Of a stretch of 13,168 bases of DNA, positions 6,985-13,168 are shown piece by piece. The notes under the pieces are model-generated. The model was not told where the DNA came from and did no database searches. It saw only the letters and a list, made by a program, of their open reading frames with translations. This stretch comes from Limousia pullorum (GTDB lineage Bacteria > Bacillota > Clostridia > Oscillospirales > Acutalibacteraceae): positions 1 through 13,168 of the forward strand of contig DVNG01000068.1 of NCBI GenBank assembly GCA_018714545.1, written 5' to 3'. Within the stretch, counting starts at the first letter, position 1; every line of letters begins with the position of its first letter. The position numbers and the translations under genes were made by a program.

Positions 6985-8751
6985 TTACATGTCCTTGTAT
7001 ATTGTCTTTTTCAAAAGCTTATCCGGGAAATCGTCCCCGTCATCCTCTTCAATATATTCTGTATCCTCTTCCACATACTCTTCCGAATATTCTTCGGTTT
7101 CTTTCTCAGGTTCCGGTTCTTCCAAAATCTGAGAATATTTTCCCTCTAATTTCTCCGCAGTTTCTATTTCCGCATTTAGCTCCTGCTCTATAGTTCTGCG
7201 GACTTTTTCCATTTCTTCATCGGAGATTTTATGTAGTCTTATCTCACTTTTCAGTCTGCCCACATGAAATCTCAATGTTATGCGGTTCTGTCTGTATCTG
7301 TCCAAATTGGCTTTATCAATTCCCAAGTCGATTTTTTTCTCAGAGGGAAGACTGTCCTTTGGAAGCTGATACATATTCAAATATATTCTGTCAAATTCGT
7401 AAACCTCTTCGGCTCCATGTTTTTTAAGTATGTTAAAAACATTTTCCGAAAGCTCAACTATGCTCTTTCCGTAGTCAAGAATTACCGCTAAATTCTCGCA
7501 CTTGTCAACGCCTGCGCAAAGCTGTTCCGAGCAGAAAGCAAGCATTTCCAAAGCGTCGCTGAATGTTTCCCTGTCGCCGTTTTCACAGGCTTTTCTCACA
7601 TAGTTGCAGAAAAATTCCGCCTTGCTGTAGGAAAGACAATTAAGGGGTTTATTCCAAAATGTTGAGAAATTCTTTTTTATTCTCTCAAGCTGTTCGCACC
7701 ATTTTTCGTACTCATAGCATTTTTCAAACTTCTCACTGATGGAAAGGGTTTTTATATTTCTTACAATAGGGTCATCGTTTTCCAAAACCGACGGATAACA
7801 CAGTTCTTTTTTAGGAAGAAGCTTTTCTTCCCTCATTGCGTCGCCCACTGTAAAGCCCTGGTATTTTGACTCAAGGTTTTTTATCTCGTTTCTCACAAGC
7901 TGTTTGATGTCAGAAGTTTTAAGCTGTTCGTAAAGCTCCCTGTGCTTTATAAACATTGACGATGAACTGCCACGCCTTTGTTCTAAAACAAGCTTTCCGC
8001 AGATGTTGTAGGAAAGCTGTAAATATTCCGCCTGCTTTCTCATATCCTCCAAAGAGTCTGTCCAGTCTCCTTTTTCTGCGGCAATTTTTAAAAGCATATT
8101 AAAGGCGTCGTCAATTCTGTAACCATACACAATCTGCTCTTTCATCTGTCTGCGCAGAGCGTCTGTAAGGGGCTCCTGAGCTCCTTTTAAAACAGCCACT
8201 GTTTTGCGGCTTATCATTGGAAGCACAGAATTTTCTCCCAGAAACGCCTCCCTTATTTTTGAAGTCATGGGAGGTATTTTAATAACCATTATGCTTTTGC
8301 CGTCGGGAGTTTCGATTTTTCTTTTAATCTTTTCAACAGCACAGTCATCGCTGTTGTTATAAAGATAATCTAGAGCTGACATAGAAAGCACAAAGGCAAT
8401 CTTTTTGTTTTTAAGCTCTTTTCTTTCGGATATTTTTAATATATCCTCAAATGTAAATTCTTTTTTTGCCGGCTGGATGCAGCTGTTTATTTCCCAGTCG
8501 CTTTCTGACTTTTTAAGAACTGCATCCAAAAATCCCTTTTTCTCGGCAAGCTGTTTTGAAAATCCGTCAAAGGTCTGAATTTTTAACTCGCCGAATTCAT
8601 AATTCAAAAACAAAGCGGCGTCAAACCCGTTGTTTAATCTCAGCTTGTACCACAGATAAGCTTCAGACTCCAGTGCAAGCATGGTATCGGTGTAATGTAT
8701 GTCGTGGTCATAGTCAAAAAACAAATGTATAAAATAATTTGTGGATAACAT
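6985..8751 (-). CDS. Unknown 588-residue protein with Tyr/Glu-rich acidic tail
   Basis: I do not recognise this family. The N-terminal 200 residues alternate hydrophobic strands and helices (for example IHLFFDYDHD and KKIAFVLSMSALDYLY), compatible with an alpha/beta fold, but no Walker A or other nucleotide-binding motif is visible. Residues 200-540 look mainly helical and charged. Residues 544-575 are nearly all Glu, Asp and Tyr, followed by a basic end (KLLKKTIYKDM). No signal peptide or transmembrane segment is evident. I start at ATG 8751-8749 because AAAGGAG lies 8 bases upstream; a TTG nine codons earlier overlaps the Hsp70-like stop and has no site. It lies 23 bp after the Hsp70-like gene and 31 bp before the coiled-coil gene, suggesting a client, adaptor or structural partner of these. 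Confidence 0.85.
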   Translation of the reverse strand: MLSTNYFIHLFFDYDHDIHYTDTMLALESEAYLWYKLRLNNGFDAALFLNYEFGELKIQTFDGFSKQLAEKKGFLDAVLKKSESDWEINSCIQPAKKEFTFEDILKISERKELKNKKIAFVLSMSALDYLYNNSDDCAVEKIKRKIETPDGKSIMVIKIPPMTSKIREAFLGENSVLPMISRKTVAVLKGAQEPLTDALRRQMKEQIVYGYRIDDAFNMLLKIAAEKGDWTDSLEDMRKQAEYLQLSYNICGKLVLEQRRGSSSSMFIKHRELYEQLKTSDIKQLVRNEIKNLESKYQGFTVGDAMREEKLLPKKELCYPSVLENDDPIVRNIKTLSISEKFEKCYEYEKWCEQLERIKKNFSTFWNKPLNCLSYSKAEFFCNYVRKACENGDRETFSDALEMLAFCSEQLCAGVDKCENLAVILDYGKSIVELSENVFNILKKHGAEEVYEFDRIYLNMYQLPKDSLPSEKKIDLGIDKANLDRYRQNRITLRFHVGRLKSEIRLHKISDEEMEKVRRTIEQELNAEIETAEKLEGKYSQILEEPEPEKETEEYSEEYVEEDTEYIEEDDGDDFPDKLLKKTIYKDM

Positions 8752-8774
8752 GCCGCACTCTCCTTTCAGAATAA

Positions 8775-10502
8775 TCAATCCTCTTTTTTATAAAATGCGT
8801 TTCTCTCTTCGTAAATTACGTTAGGCCCGAAAATATCGCTGAAATTTCCCAGTGACATCTTTGTTGCCTTGTCCTCTAACTTTTCGTTTGTTTCCATATC
8901 CAGAGGCACAACATGGAATGTATATACATCCGACTCGTCCACAGAAAAACCAAAGGTATATGAGCCCGTGGCAATTTTTTCAAGGAGAGCCTGTTTTTCC
9001 TTTAAAGGCACCATTCGGTAAGCCTTGTTGAAATTCTTTCCCTGTCCTATAGCGAAAACCCAAGGTGATTTTGACGGGTCGCTGCTGCTTCTTCCGCTGT
9101 AGAAAATTGATTTATTGAGATAGGAAACCTTGCCGTATTCCAGCTCGCTTCTGTATTTTATAGCAAAATCGAAGGTTTCCTCGCCGTTGCGTGTTGTAAA
9201 CAGTCCCACGGAAAGCTTTGCGGTCTTTCTCATTGTTATAACGCCGCCGGAAATCAAAGCCGCTCCGTAGGAAATTGCGTCCTCTTTTCCGCTGTCCAAA
9301 GCCTGACCGTTCTGACCCTGAGCATAGGAAAGGTTTTGCAGTCTGTAATCACCTACGGTATCGCTTATATGGAAGTAGTCCCATACCTGCTTCTGCACCA
9401 GGAAAAACTGTCCGAAGCCTCCCACCAGCGCAATTTTAAAACCGTCGGACGCTGTGTATTTATCTATATTTTCAAGCTTTAAATACTCCTCGTTTACACG
9501 GTCAAGCTGTTCTGCCAAAACCGGTTTTATTATTTTATCGTATGCTTCATAAAGTGTTGAATATGTAACCTTTATAGGCTTTCCTTTATATGAAAGTGTT
9601 GTAAAGGGATTTTCGTCTTTAGCCATTCTTTCCGCCACATTACCGTATTTTCTTCTCAGTCTGTCGGAAAGTGCTCTTGAATTTCTGATAAGGGCAGACT
9701 CTAAAAAGTTCAATGCCTTTAAAAAGTATCCGTCATACTCAGGAGCAGGAATATCATTTTTTTCGATTGCAAGCTTTACAACACCCTCCATATAGGCTAT
9801 GCCAGCATCGCCCAGATTATCCCCGTGGTTTTCTCCGGCTCCTGTCTGACCCAAAACGTCTATTTCCATGGACTGTACGCCGTCTTCACGCTCGACAGTA
9901 TTTACCTTTGTAAGAGTTATATCCAAGGTTCCTCCGCCGTAGTCCACAATGAGGATAAGTCCGTCATACAGCTTCTTTGTGTTCTTATTGTAGTTATAGG
10001 CAAAGTATGCGCTTGCCGCCGCAGGCTCTGTGACAACTGTTACCTTGTCAGCCATGTCAAGCTCACGGCATATATCACGGAGTATGGCTTTTCCGCTCAT
10101 GGTGTAAAGCTCTGTGTTCCAGACTGCCGGTATGCATATTATAAGATTTTCAAAACGCTCGGTACTGCAATAATCCTTTGCAAGCTCCATCTGCTGTTTT
10201 ATAAATTCCTTTGCAACATACCGGGGACTGCATTCCTCTGTATAGCCTCTCTTTCTCAGCTTTTTTAAATCACATTCAGGCAAAAGCATTTTAAAAGCTC
10301 TAAAAGCCTGTCTTTCCGGTTCAGAGGCAAGCAAATCCTTTGCCGACTGACCGGTTATAATATTGTTGTCGTAGTCAAAACAGGCAATAGAGGGAATATA
10401 CTTGCTTCCCTCAAGAGACTGTACAGCTTTAACCGCATCATCCACCGGATCGTAATAGGACAGCATTGAATATGTACTGCCAAAATCAAAACCCAAATTC
10501 AT
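8775..10502 (-). CDS. Hsp70/DnaK-like actin-fold ATPase with atypical C-terminus
   Basis: A 575-residue protein with an intact Hsp70-type nucleotide-binding domain. Phosphate 1 is GFDFGSTYS (4-12), connect 1 is TEPAAASAY (158-166), phosphate 2 is VDYGGGTLDI (186-195), the adenosine motif is ALVGGFGQ (358-365), and an EDAISYGAAL connect-2 segment lies at 407-416. After about 425 there is a beta-rich region (TFDFAIKYRSEL, YTFGFSVDES), but no typical DnaK helical lid and no EEVD-like tail. The chain is shorter than DnaK (about 610-640). No DnaJ or GrpE gene is in the window, so it is probably a specialised Hsp70 relative dedicated to this operon. The ATG has AAAGGAG ten bases upstream. The gene lies between the zinc-ribbon gene (36 bp) and the 588-residue unknown (23 bp). 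Confidence 0.95.
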   Translation of the reverse strand: MNLGFDFGSTYSMLSYYDPVDDAVKAVQSLEGSKYIPSIACFDYDNNIITGQSAKDLLASEPERQAFRAFKMLLPECDLKKLRKRGYTEECSPRYVAKEFIKQQMELAKDYCSTERFENLIICIPAVWNTELYTMSGKAILRDICRELDMADKVTVVTEPAAASAYFAYNYNKNTKKLYDGLILIVDYGGGTLDITLTKVNTVEREDGVQSMEIDVLGQTGAGENHGDNLGDAGIAYMEGVVKLAIEKNDIPAPEYDGYFLKALNFLESALIRNSRALSDRLRRKYGNVAERMAKDENPFTTLSYKGKPIKVTYSTLYEAYDKIIKPVLAEQLDRVNEEYLKLENIDKYTASDGFKIALVGGFGQFFLVQKQVWDYFHISDTVGDYRLQNLSYAQGQNGQALDSGKEDAISYGAALISGGVITMRKTAKLSVGLFTTRNGEETFDFAIKYRSELEYGKVSYLNKSIFYSGRSSSDPSKSPWVFAIGQGKNFNKAYRMVPLKEKQALLEKIATGSYTFGFSVDESDVYTFHVVPLDMETNEKLEDKATKMSLGNFSDIFGPNVIYEERNAFYKKED

Positions 10503-10538
10503 CTGCCAAATACTCCTTTTTTCTTCCTCTATAATAAA

Positions 10539-11036
10539 TTACAAAATACTAACCGGGTTAGACTTTGTCTGTGAAGTATCATTTTTCAAAACAAGGCTTA
10601 CGGTAAGGTCGTCGTTCATTTCCGCTCCAAGCTTTTGAAGCTCAGCTTCTTTCAGCGCAGGAATTTTAACCTCGATGATTTTTTCAGGCTCTCCGCTTTT
10701 TATAACGGAAAGCTCCACAGACTGCTCCGAAATATCCGGAATTCGGGCAAACTGACTTTCAAGCCAAACTGTGTTTTTCTGCATAGTATCGCAGGTTCCA
10801 AAAGAAATACGCTTTTTCTCATTCAAAACAATGGTTCCGTCCTTGTCTTTCCAGGTAAAAATATTGACTCCCAAGTCATATTTTTTTAAAAACACATTTC
10901 TGTGCTTATCTGCCATAGTCCCTAAAATAGCCAAAGCTTCTTTGGTATCTCCTATAACATCATACTGGGTAAAACCACAGCAGGGACAAACGTCCATGCC
11001 GTTTGGAACCTCGTTAAAACAAACCATGCAGCGCAT
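10539..11036 (-). CDS. Small zinc-ribbon protein
   Basis: A 165-residue protein, first gene of the main operon, placed directly before the Hsp70-like gene. The N-terminus has CxxC (Cys3, Cys6) and CPCC (Cys17, Cys20) followed by GF, a treble-clef or zinc-ribbon type binding site. The rest alternates beta strands and short helices (IFTWKDKDGTIVL, VELSVIKSGE) and may be a small beta domain. The start is ATG 11036-11034 because GGAGG lies seven bases upstream; a GTG six codons earlier sits inside the ribosome binding site region and is unlikely. The CxxC...CxxCGF start resembles that of the RCC1-type protein, whose promoter is also duplicated here. A role as adaptor or regulator for the Hsp70-like ATPase is possible from position only. 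Confidence 0.85.
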   Translation of the reverse strand: MRCMVCFNEVPNGMDVCPCCGFTQYDVIGDTKEALAILGTMADKHRNVFLKKYDLGVNIFTWKDKDGTIVLNEKKRISFGTCDTMQKNTVWLESQFARIPDISEQSVELSVIKSGEPEKIIEVKIPALKEAELQKLGAEMNDDLTVSLVLKNDTSQTKSNPVSIL

Positions 11037-11069
11037 AAAATAACCTCCTGTCACTTTATTAACAAAAAC

Positions 11070-11103
11070 CTATCTTTTTGTATGTAGAAATAGACAAATC
11101 AAA
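11070..11103 (-). promoter_or_regulatory. Leader segment similar to the RCC1-gene leader
   Basis: Within the 5' untranslated region of the zinc-ribbon gene, the blocks at 11070-11084 and 11091-11103 match blocks at 12361-12375 (12 of 15 bases) and 12392-12404 (11 of 13) in the leader of the RCC1-type gene. The order is the same but the gaps differ, because the RCC1 leader has an inserted hairpin. They may be remnants of a duplicated leader or a shared regulatory element. Confidence 0.5.
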
Positions 11104-11129
11104 CCTTAATAAATCCATTCAATTTAACT

Positions 11130-11169
11130 TATATGTCATTATACCATATTAAAATCCATAATACCACTA
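11130..11169 (-). promoter_or_regulatory. Promoter for the zinc-ribbon/Hsp70/AAA operon (twin copy)
   Basis: On the minus strand, a perfect -10 TATAAT (11143-11138) is preceded by TGG, giving an extended -10. The surrounding 14 bases (11130-11143) are identical to those upstream of the RCC1-type gene. A TAGTGG box (11169-11164) ends 20 bases before the -10, also as in the other copy. No good TTGACA -35 is present, so initiation may rely on the extended -10 or on an activator. It starts right after the RCC1-type stop codon and gives a leader of about 95 bases. Confidence 0.65.
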
Positions 11170-11178
11170 AAAAAATAT

Positions 11179-12315
11179 TCAAAATGAATTATTTTTATCC
11201 TCAAGACTCTCCACATCGCACTGACCATAACTGTTTCCGCCCACAGCCACAACTGTTCCGTCCTTTTTAAGCCCTACCGTGTGGAAGCCGCCTACCGAAA
11301 TATCTATTATATTTTTCCAGTTTCCGACATCGCACTGACCCTCGTCATTGGAGCCACGGACAATCACTGTGCCGTCATTTTTCAAGCCTGCAATATTGAA
11401 ACTTCCTATTTCCATTAAAGCAATATTTTTCCATTCCTTTTCTTTTCCGTCTGTAGTCAAAACTTTTCCGTCCCTTGTAATTGCCGCTGTGTCCATGCCG
11501 CCGGCATATACGGAAGTGACGTTTTTCCAGTCCTCAACATCACAGGAACCGTTAAATTCATTTCCCACAGCAACCACAGTTCCGTCTCTTCTAAGGCCTA
11601 CTGTGTGGGAATCACCTGCGGCTATGTCAACTATTCCACGCCAGCCCTCAACACCGCACTGTCCAAAGGCATTCCAGCCTACTGCAACCACTGTCCCGTC
11701 TCTTTTAAGACCTACCGTGTGAAAGCTTCCAGCGCACACTGAAACAATATCCTTCCAGTTCCCCACATTGCACTGTCCGTGGGAATTATCACCTGCCGCA
11801 ACCACTGTCCCGTCGCTTTTAAGTCCGACAGTATGGGAATTTCCCGCAGAAACAGAGATTATATCTTCCCAGCTGTCCACGTTGCACTGTCCGTCCTCGT
11901 TGTCGCCCACAGCCGCAGCACGCCTGTTTCTCAGAACCACCACAGTGTGGTTAAGTCCTGCGGAAATACGGCGGTACTCTTTTTTATTGCTAATTAAAAC
12001 ATTATTGTTTTTTATAAAATTATCTTTAAAAAGTCCGTTTACAAAGTAAGTGTCTTTCAGAGGAGTATTACAGTTTGCGCAAACGCAGGTAAAATCTTTT
12101 TTATTAAGATAAAAGGTATATCCGCCGCAGTTTGGGCAAAGGCTGTACGTTTCCAGCATTTTCTGTCTTTCGTATTTTAAACTTGAAACCGCTTTAAGAT
12201 TTTCGGGAACCATGCTGAGAGTGGCATAATTTTCAAAATCACAACTGCCGTCAAATCCACAGTTTTTACATAAAAGTGTTTCATTTTCGGTTTTGCACAC
12301 GGGACATATGAACAT
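11179..12315 (-). CDS. Zinc-ribbon RCC1-type seven-blade propeller protein
   Basis: A 378-residue protein. The N-terminus has two zinc-ribbon clusters: Cys4, Cys7, Cys16, Cys19, and then Cys60, Cys63 with Cys79 and Cys82 (Cys77 nearby). From about 113 there are seven RCC1-like repeats of 38 residues with the pattern W..I..V.AG..HTVGL..DGTVVA.G.N..GQC.V, starting at Trp 149, 187, 225, 263, 295 and 333 after a first repeat. This should close as a seven-blade beta propeller. Blade 5 is six residues short and lacks the HTVGL core. No signal peptide is seen, so it is probably a cytoplasmic interaction module. I chose ATG 12315 because GAGGTGA lies seven bases upstream; the ATG at 12321 is only one base from that site. 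The protein has its own promoter, the twin of the one driving the rest of the operon. Confidence 0.93.
   Translation of the reverse strand: MFICPVCKTENETLLCKNCGFDGSCDFENYATLSMVPENLKAVSSLKYERQKMLETYSLCPNCGGYTFYLNKKDFTCVCANCNTPLKDTYFVNGLFKDNFIKNNNVLISNKKEYRRISAGLNHTVVVLRNRRAAAVGDNEDGQCNVDSWEDIISVSAGNSHTVGLKSDGTVVAAGDNSHGQCNVGNWKDIVSVCAGSFHTVGLKRDGTVVAVGWNAFGQCGVEGWRGIVDIAAGDSHTVGLRRDGTVVAVGNEFNGSCDVEDWKNVTSVYAGGMDTAAITRDGKVLTTDGKEKEWKNIALMEIGSFNIAGLKNDGTVIVRGSNDEGQCDVGNWKNIIDISVGGFHTVGLKKDGTVVAVGGNSYGQCDVESLEDKNNSF
11212..11979 (-). repeat. RCC1 blade repeats, 114-bp period
   Basis: Seven in-frame repeats encode the propeller blades. Trp codons that mark blade starts lie at 11871, 11757, 11643, 11529, 11433 and 11319 (first base on the minus strand). 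The spacing is 114 bp throughout except for one 96-bp step, where blade 5 has lost six codons. Similar DNA around the DGTVVA motif recurs in most copies. Confidence 0.85.
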
Positions 12316-12360
12316 AGACATCTCACCTCAGTCACAGCTGTTAAAATTAAATCTCAAATT

Positions 12361-12404
12361 CTGTCTTTTTGCATCAATATTTGTTTCATACTAAACAAAT
12401 CAAC
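12361..12404 (-). promoter_or_regulatory. Leader of RCC1-type gene with 8-bp inverted repeat
   Basis: The perfect inverted repeat ATTTGTTT-6-AAACAAAT (12379-12400) lies in the 5' leader, flanked by the two blocks shared with the leader of the zinc-ribbon gene. It could be a hairpin in the RNA or an operator for a dimeric repressor. The repeat itself is absent from the other leader, so it may give this gene separate control. Confidence 0.45.
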
Positions 12405-12444
12405 TATTGCGTCTAAATAATAAACAAACTTGTATATTTGCATA

Positions 12445-12484
12445 TATATGTCATTATATCACAAGATTATATTTAATTCCACTA
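12445..12484 (-). promoter_or_regulatory. Promoter of the RCC1-type gene (twin copy)
   Basis: On the minus strand TATAAT (12458-12453) follows TGA, giving an extended -10. The 14 bases at 12445-12458 are identical to those at 11130-11143. The TAGTGG box (12484-12479) ends 20 bases upstream of the -10, exactly as in the second promoter, and both are preceded by a T-rich run. The leader to the ATG is about 130 bases. Confidence 0.65.
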
Positions 12485-12649
12485 AAAATCAAGTTTTAAC
12501 TACCAATAATACGCCCTGCAATTTGTGACAATACTACAAAAAATAAAAATCAGCCCTTTATTGAGCCTGCATTATAAAATCAATATATTATAAATTTTTC
12601 AATATCATGTTATTTGTCATTTATAATTTATACCCTATAAAATCAAGAA

Positions 12650-12677
12650 CAGGGAACAAGTTTCCACTTGTTCCCTG
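12650..12677 (-). terminator. Strong hairpin, probable rho-independent terminator
   Basis: A perfect 12-bp stem (CAGGGAACAAGT with ACTTGTTCCCTG) closes a four-base loop that reads GGAA on the minus strand, a stable GNRA tetraloop. The minus-strand flank is T-rich (TTCTTGATTTTAT), while the plus-strand flank is not, so it most likely ends leftward transcription before the RCC1 promoter. The transcript it serves is unclear, because the AraC gene already has a terminator further right. Confidence 0.6.
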
Positions 12678-12921
12678 CCCATCAAAAACATAAAAGGAGA
12701 TGAAGAAAAAGCTAAATTAAATTTATATCTCTAATTTACCCGCAGCATTAAACCAAATTACAGCTGCAAACACTTTGACATTATTTAATCGCCTAAAAAT
12801 TTTATTTAAAATAACAACTATATTGTTTTCTGCAAATAAGATTGTAGCAAAATATTAAAATCTATTGTAAATCTCTATACAATATCACGAACAAATCAAA
12901 TTTTTAAGCATTGTATATTGT

Positions 12922-12972
12922 ACAAAAACACAACCGCTTACAAGATGATTATATCACTTGGGCGGTTGTGTT
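12922..12972 (-). terminator. Terminator of the AraC-family gene
   Basis: Perfect 11-bp arms AACACAACCGC (12927-12937) and GCGGTTGTGTT (12962-12972) enclose a 24-base interior that contains a further CAAG/CTTG pairing. On the minus strand the stem runs into a short T tract, 40 bp after the stop of the AraC-family gene. Position and orientation fit a terminator of that gene. Confidence 0.65.
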
Positions 12973-13012
12973 CATAACAAATTCCAATTTTTTATTGTAA
13001 TTATCGATTTAT

Positions 13013-13168
13013 CTATAAACTATTTCTATATTCTGCTGGAGTTGTTCCGCAGACTTTCTTAAATACATTCGTAAAATAGCTTTGGGATGAAAAGGAAAGG
13101 TATTCGGAAATTTCTATAATACTGTAGTCAGAGTACCTCAGCAGTGTTTTTGCCTCGCTGACTTTTTG
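13013..13168 (-). CDS. AraC-family transcriptional regulator, C-terminal fragment
   Basis: The last 51 codons of a gene that starts beyond the right edge, ending at TAG 13015-13013. They encode the second helix-turn-helix of the AraC/XylS family: a first helix (SEAKTLLRYSD), then SIIEISEYLSFSSQSYFTNVF, then KKVCGTTPAEYR, which is the family signature. It is a DNA-binding activator or repressor; the effector domain lies outside the window. Its own terminator follows, and the next gene has a separate promoter, so it is probably not part of the downstream operon. Whether it controls the twin promoters cannot be told from the sequence. Confidence 0.92.
   Translation of the reverse strand, partial: QKVSEAKTLLRYSDYSIIEISEYLSFSSQSYFTNVFKKVCGTTPAEYRNSL

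Larger units (their letters stand above)
12316..13012. other. AT-rich intergenic region between the RCC1-type gene and the AraC gene
   Basis: I see no convincing gene here. From right to left it holds the AraC-gene terminator hairpin (12927-12972), a second strong hairpin (12650-12677), the promoter of the RCC1-type gene (12445-12484) and its leader with an inverted repeat (12379-12400). The only open frames are a 46-codon minus-strand frame without a plausible start (12723-12863) and a six-codon plus-strand frame at 12700-12720. Confidence 0.7.

Noticed and set aside
9825..10268. 147-codon plus-strand open frame
   Set aside because: It lies opposite the well-supported Hsp70-like gene, and its product is Cys/His-rich with no family pattern; a shadow frame.
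11348..11722. 124-codon plus-strand open frame with repeated Thr/Val/Pro-Ser-Leu motifs
   Set aside because: The repeats mirror the 114-bp RCC1 blade repeats on the other strand, so it is a shadow.
12608..12630. Third possible copy of the TATAATGACATATA promoter core on the minus strand
   Set aside because: Only an approximate match (TATAAATGACAAATA), and no TAGTGG box lies at the right distance.
12695..12720. AAAGGAG followed by a six-codon plus-strand frame (MKKKLN)
   Set aside because: The ATG overlaps the ribosome binding site and nothing follows on the plus strand, so a leader peptide is unsupported.
12723..12863. 46-codon minus-strand open frame ending in a protein-like stretch (KVFAAVIWFNAAGKLEI)
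   Set aside because: No ATG and no start with a ribosome binding site; the only GTG leaves 16 residues. At most a remnant, without evidence of what.
1..13168. CRISPR array, tRNA/rRNA or insertion sequence
   Set aside because: No regularly spaced short repeats outside coding repeats, no recognisable RNA gene, and no transposase or terminal inverted repeats seen.

Overview
The window looks like an accessory or poorly characterised locus from a low-GC Gram-positive anaerobe. I infer Clostridia, possibly Ruminococcaceae-like, from the AT-rich spacers, the strong AGGAGG/GGTGA ribosome binding sites and the protein style. Every convincing gene is on the minus strand, so transcription runs from high to low coordinates.

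Layout in transcription order. At the right edge (13168-13013) is the C-terminal end of an AraC-family regulator with its own hairpin terminator. A 691-bp AT-rich spacer follows (13012-12316 side), with a second hairpin and a promoter. Next comes a train of ten co-directional genes: (1) a two-zinc-ribbon plus seven-blade RCC1-type propeller protein; (2) a small zinc-ribbon protein; (3) an Hsp70/DnaK-like actin-fold ATPase; (4) a 588-residue protein of unknown fold with a Tyr/Glu-rich tail; (5) a 641-residue coiled-coil protein with an internal 105-residue duplication; (6) a 419-residue helical protein with a Tyr/Glu-rich tail; (7) a small helical charged protein; (8) a Vps4/katanin-like AAA ATPase with an MIT-like N-terminal helical region; (9) an AAA-like protein that has lost Walker A Lys, Walker B Glu and the sensor/arginine-finger residues, a probable pseudo-ATPase; (10) a SWIM zinc-finger protein cut by the left edge. 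Genes 2-10 are 11-58 bp apart and look like one operon.

Two near-identical promoters precede gene 1 and gene 2. They share an exact 14-base core around the -10, an upstream TAGTGG box at identical distance, and related leader blocks. This indicates a common regulator and an ancestral duplication of promoter, leader and zinc-ribbon start.

Working model (inference): an Hsp70-like ATPase, an AAA remodeller with an inactive partner, and several long helical proteins form an assembly/disassembly machine. The adjacency of an MIT-AAA gene to two helical, charged-tail proteins recalls Vps4 acting on ESCRT-III filaments. The ESCRT-III assignment is not proven by sequence alone. I do not recognise this ten-gene set as a named system.
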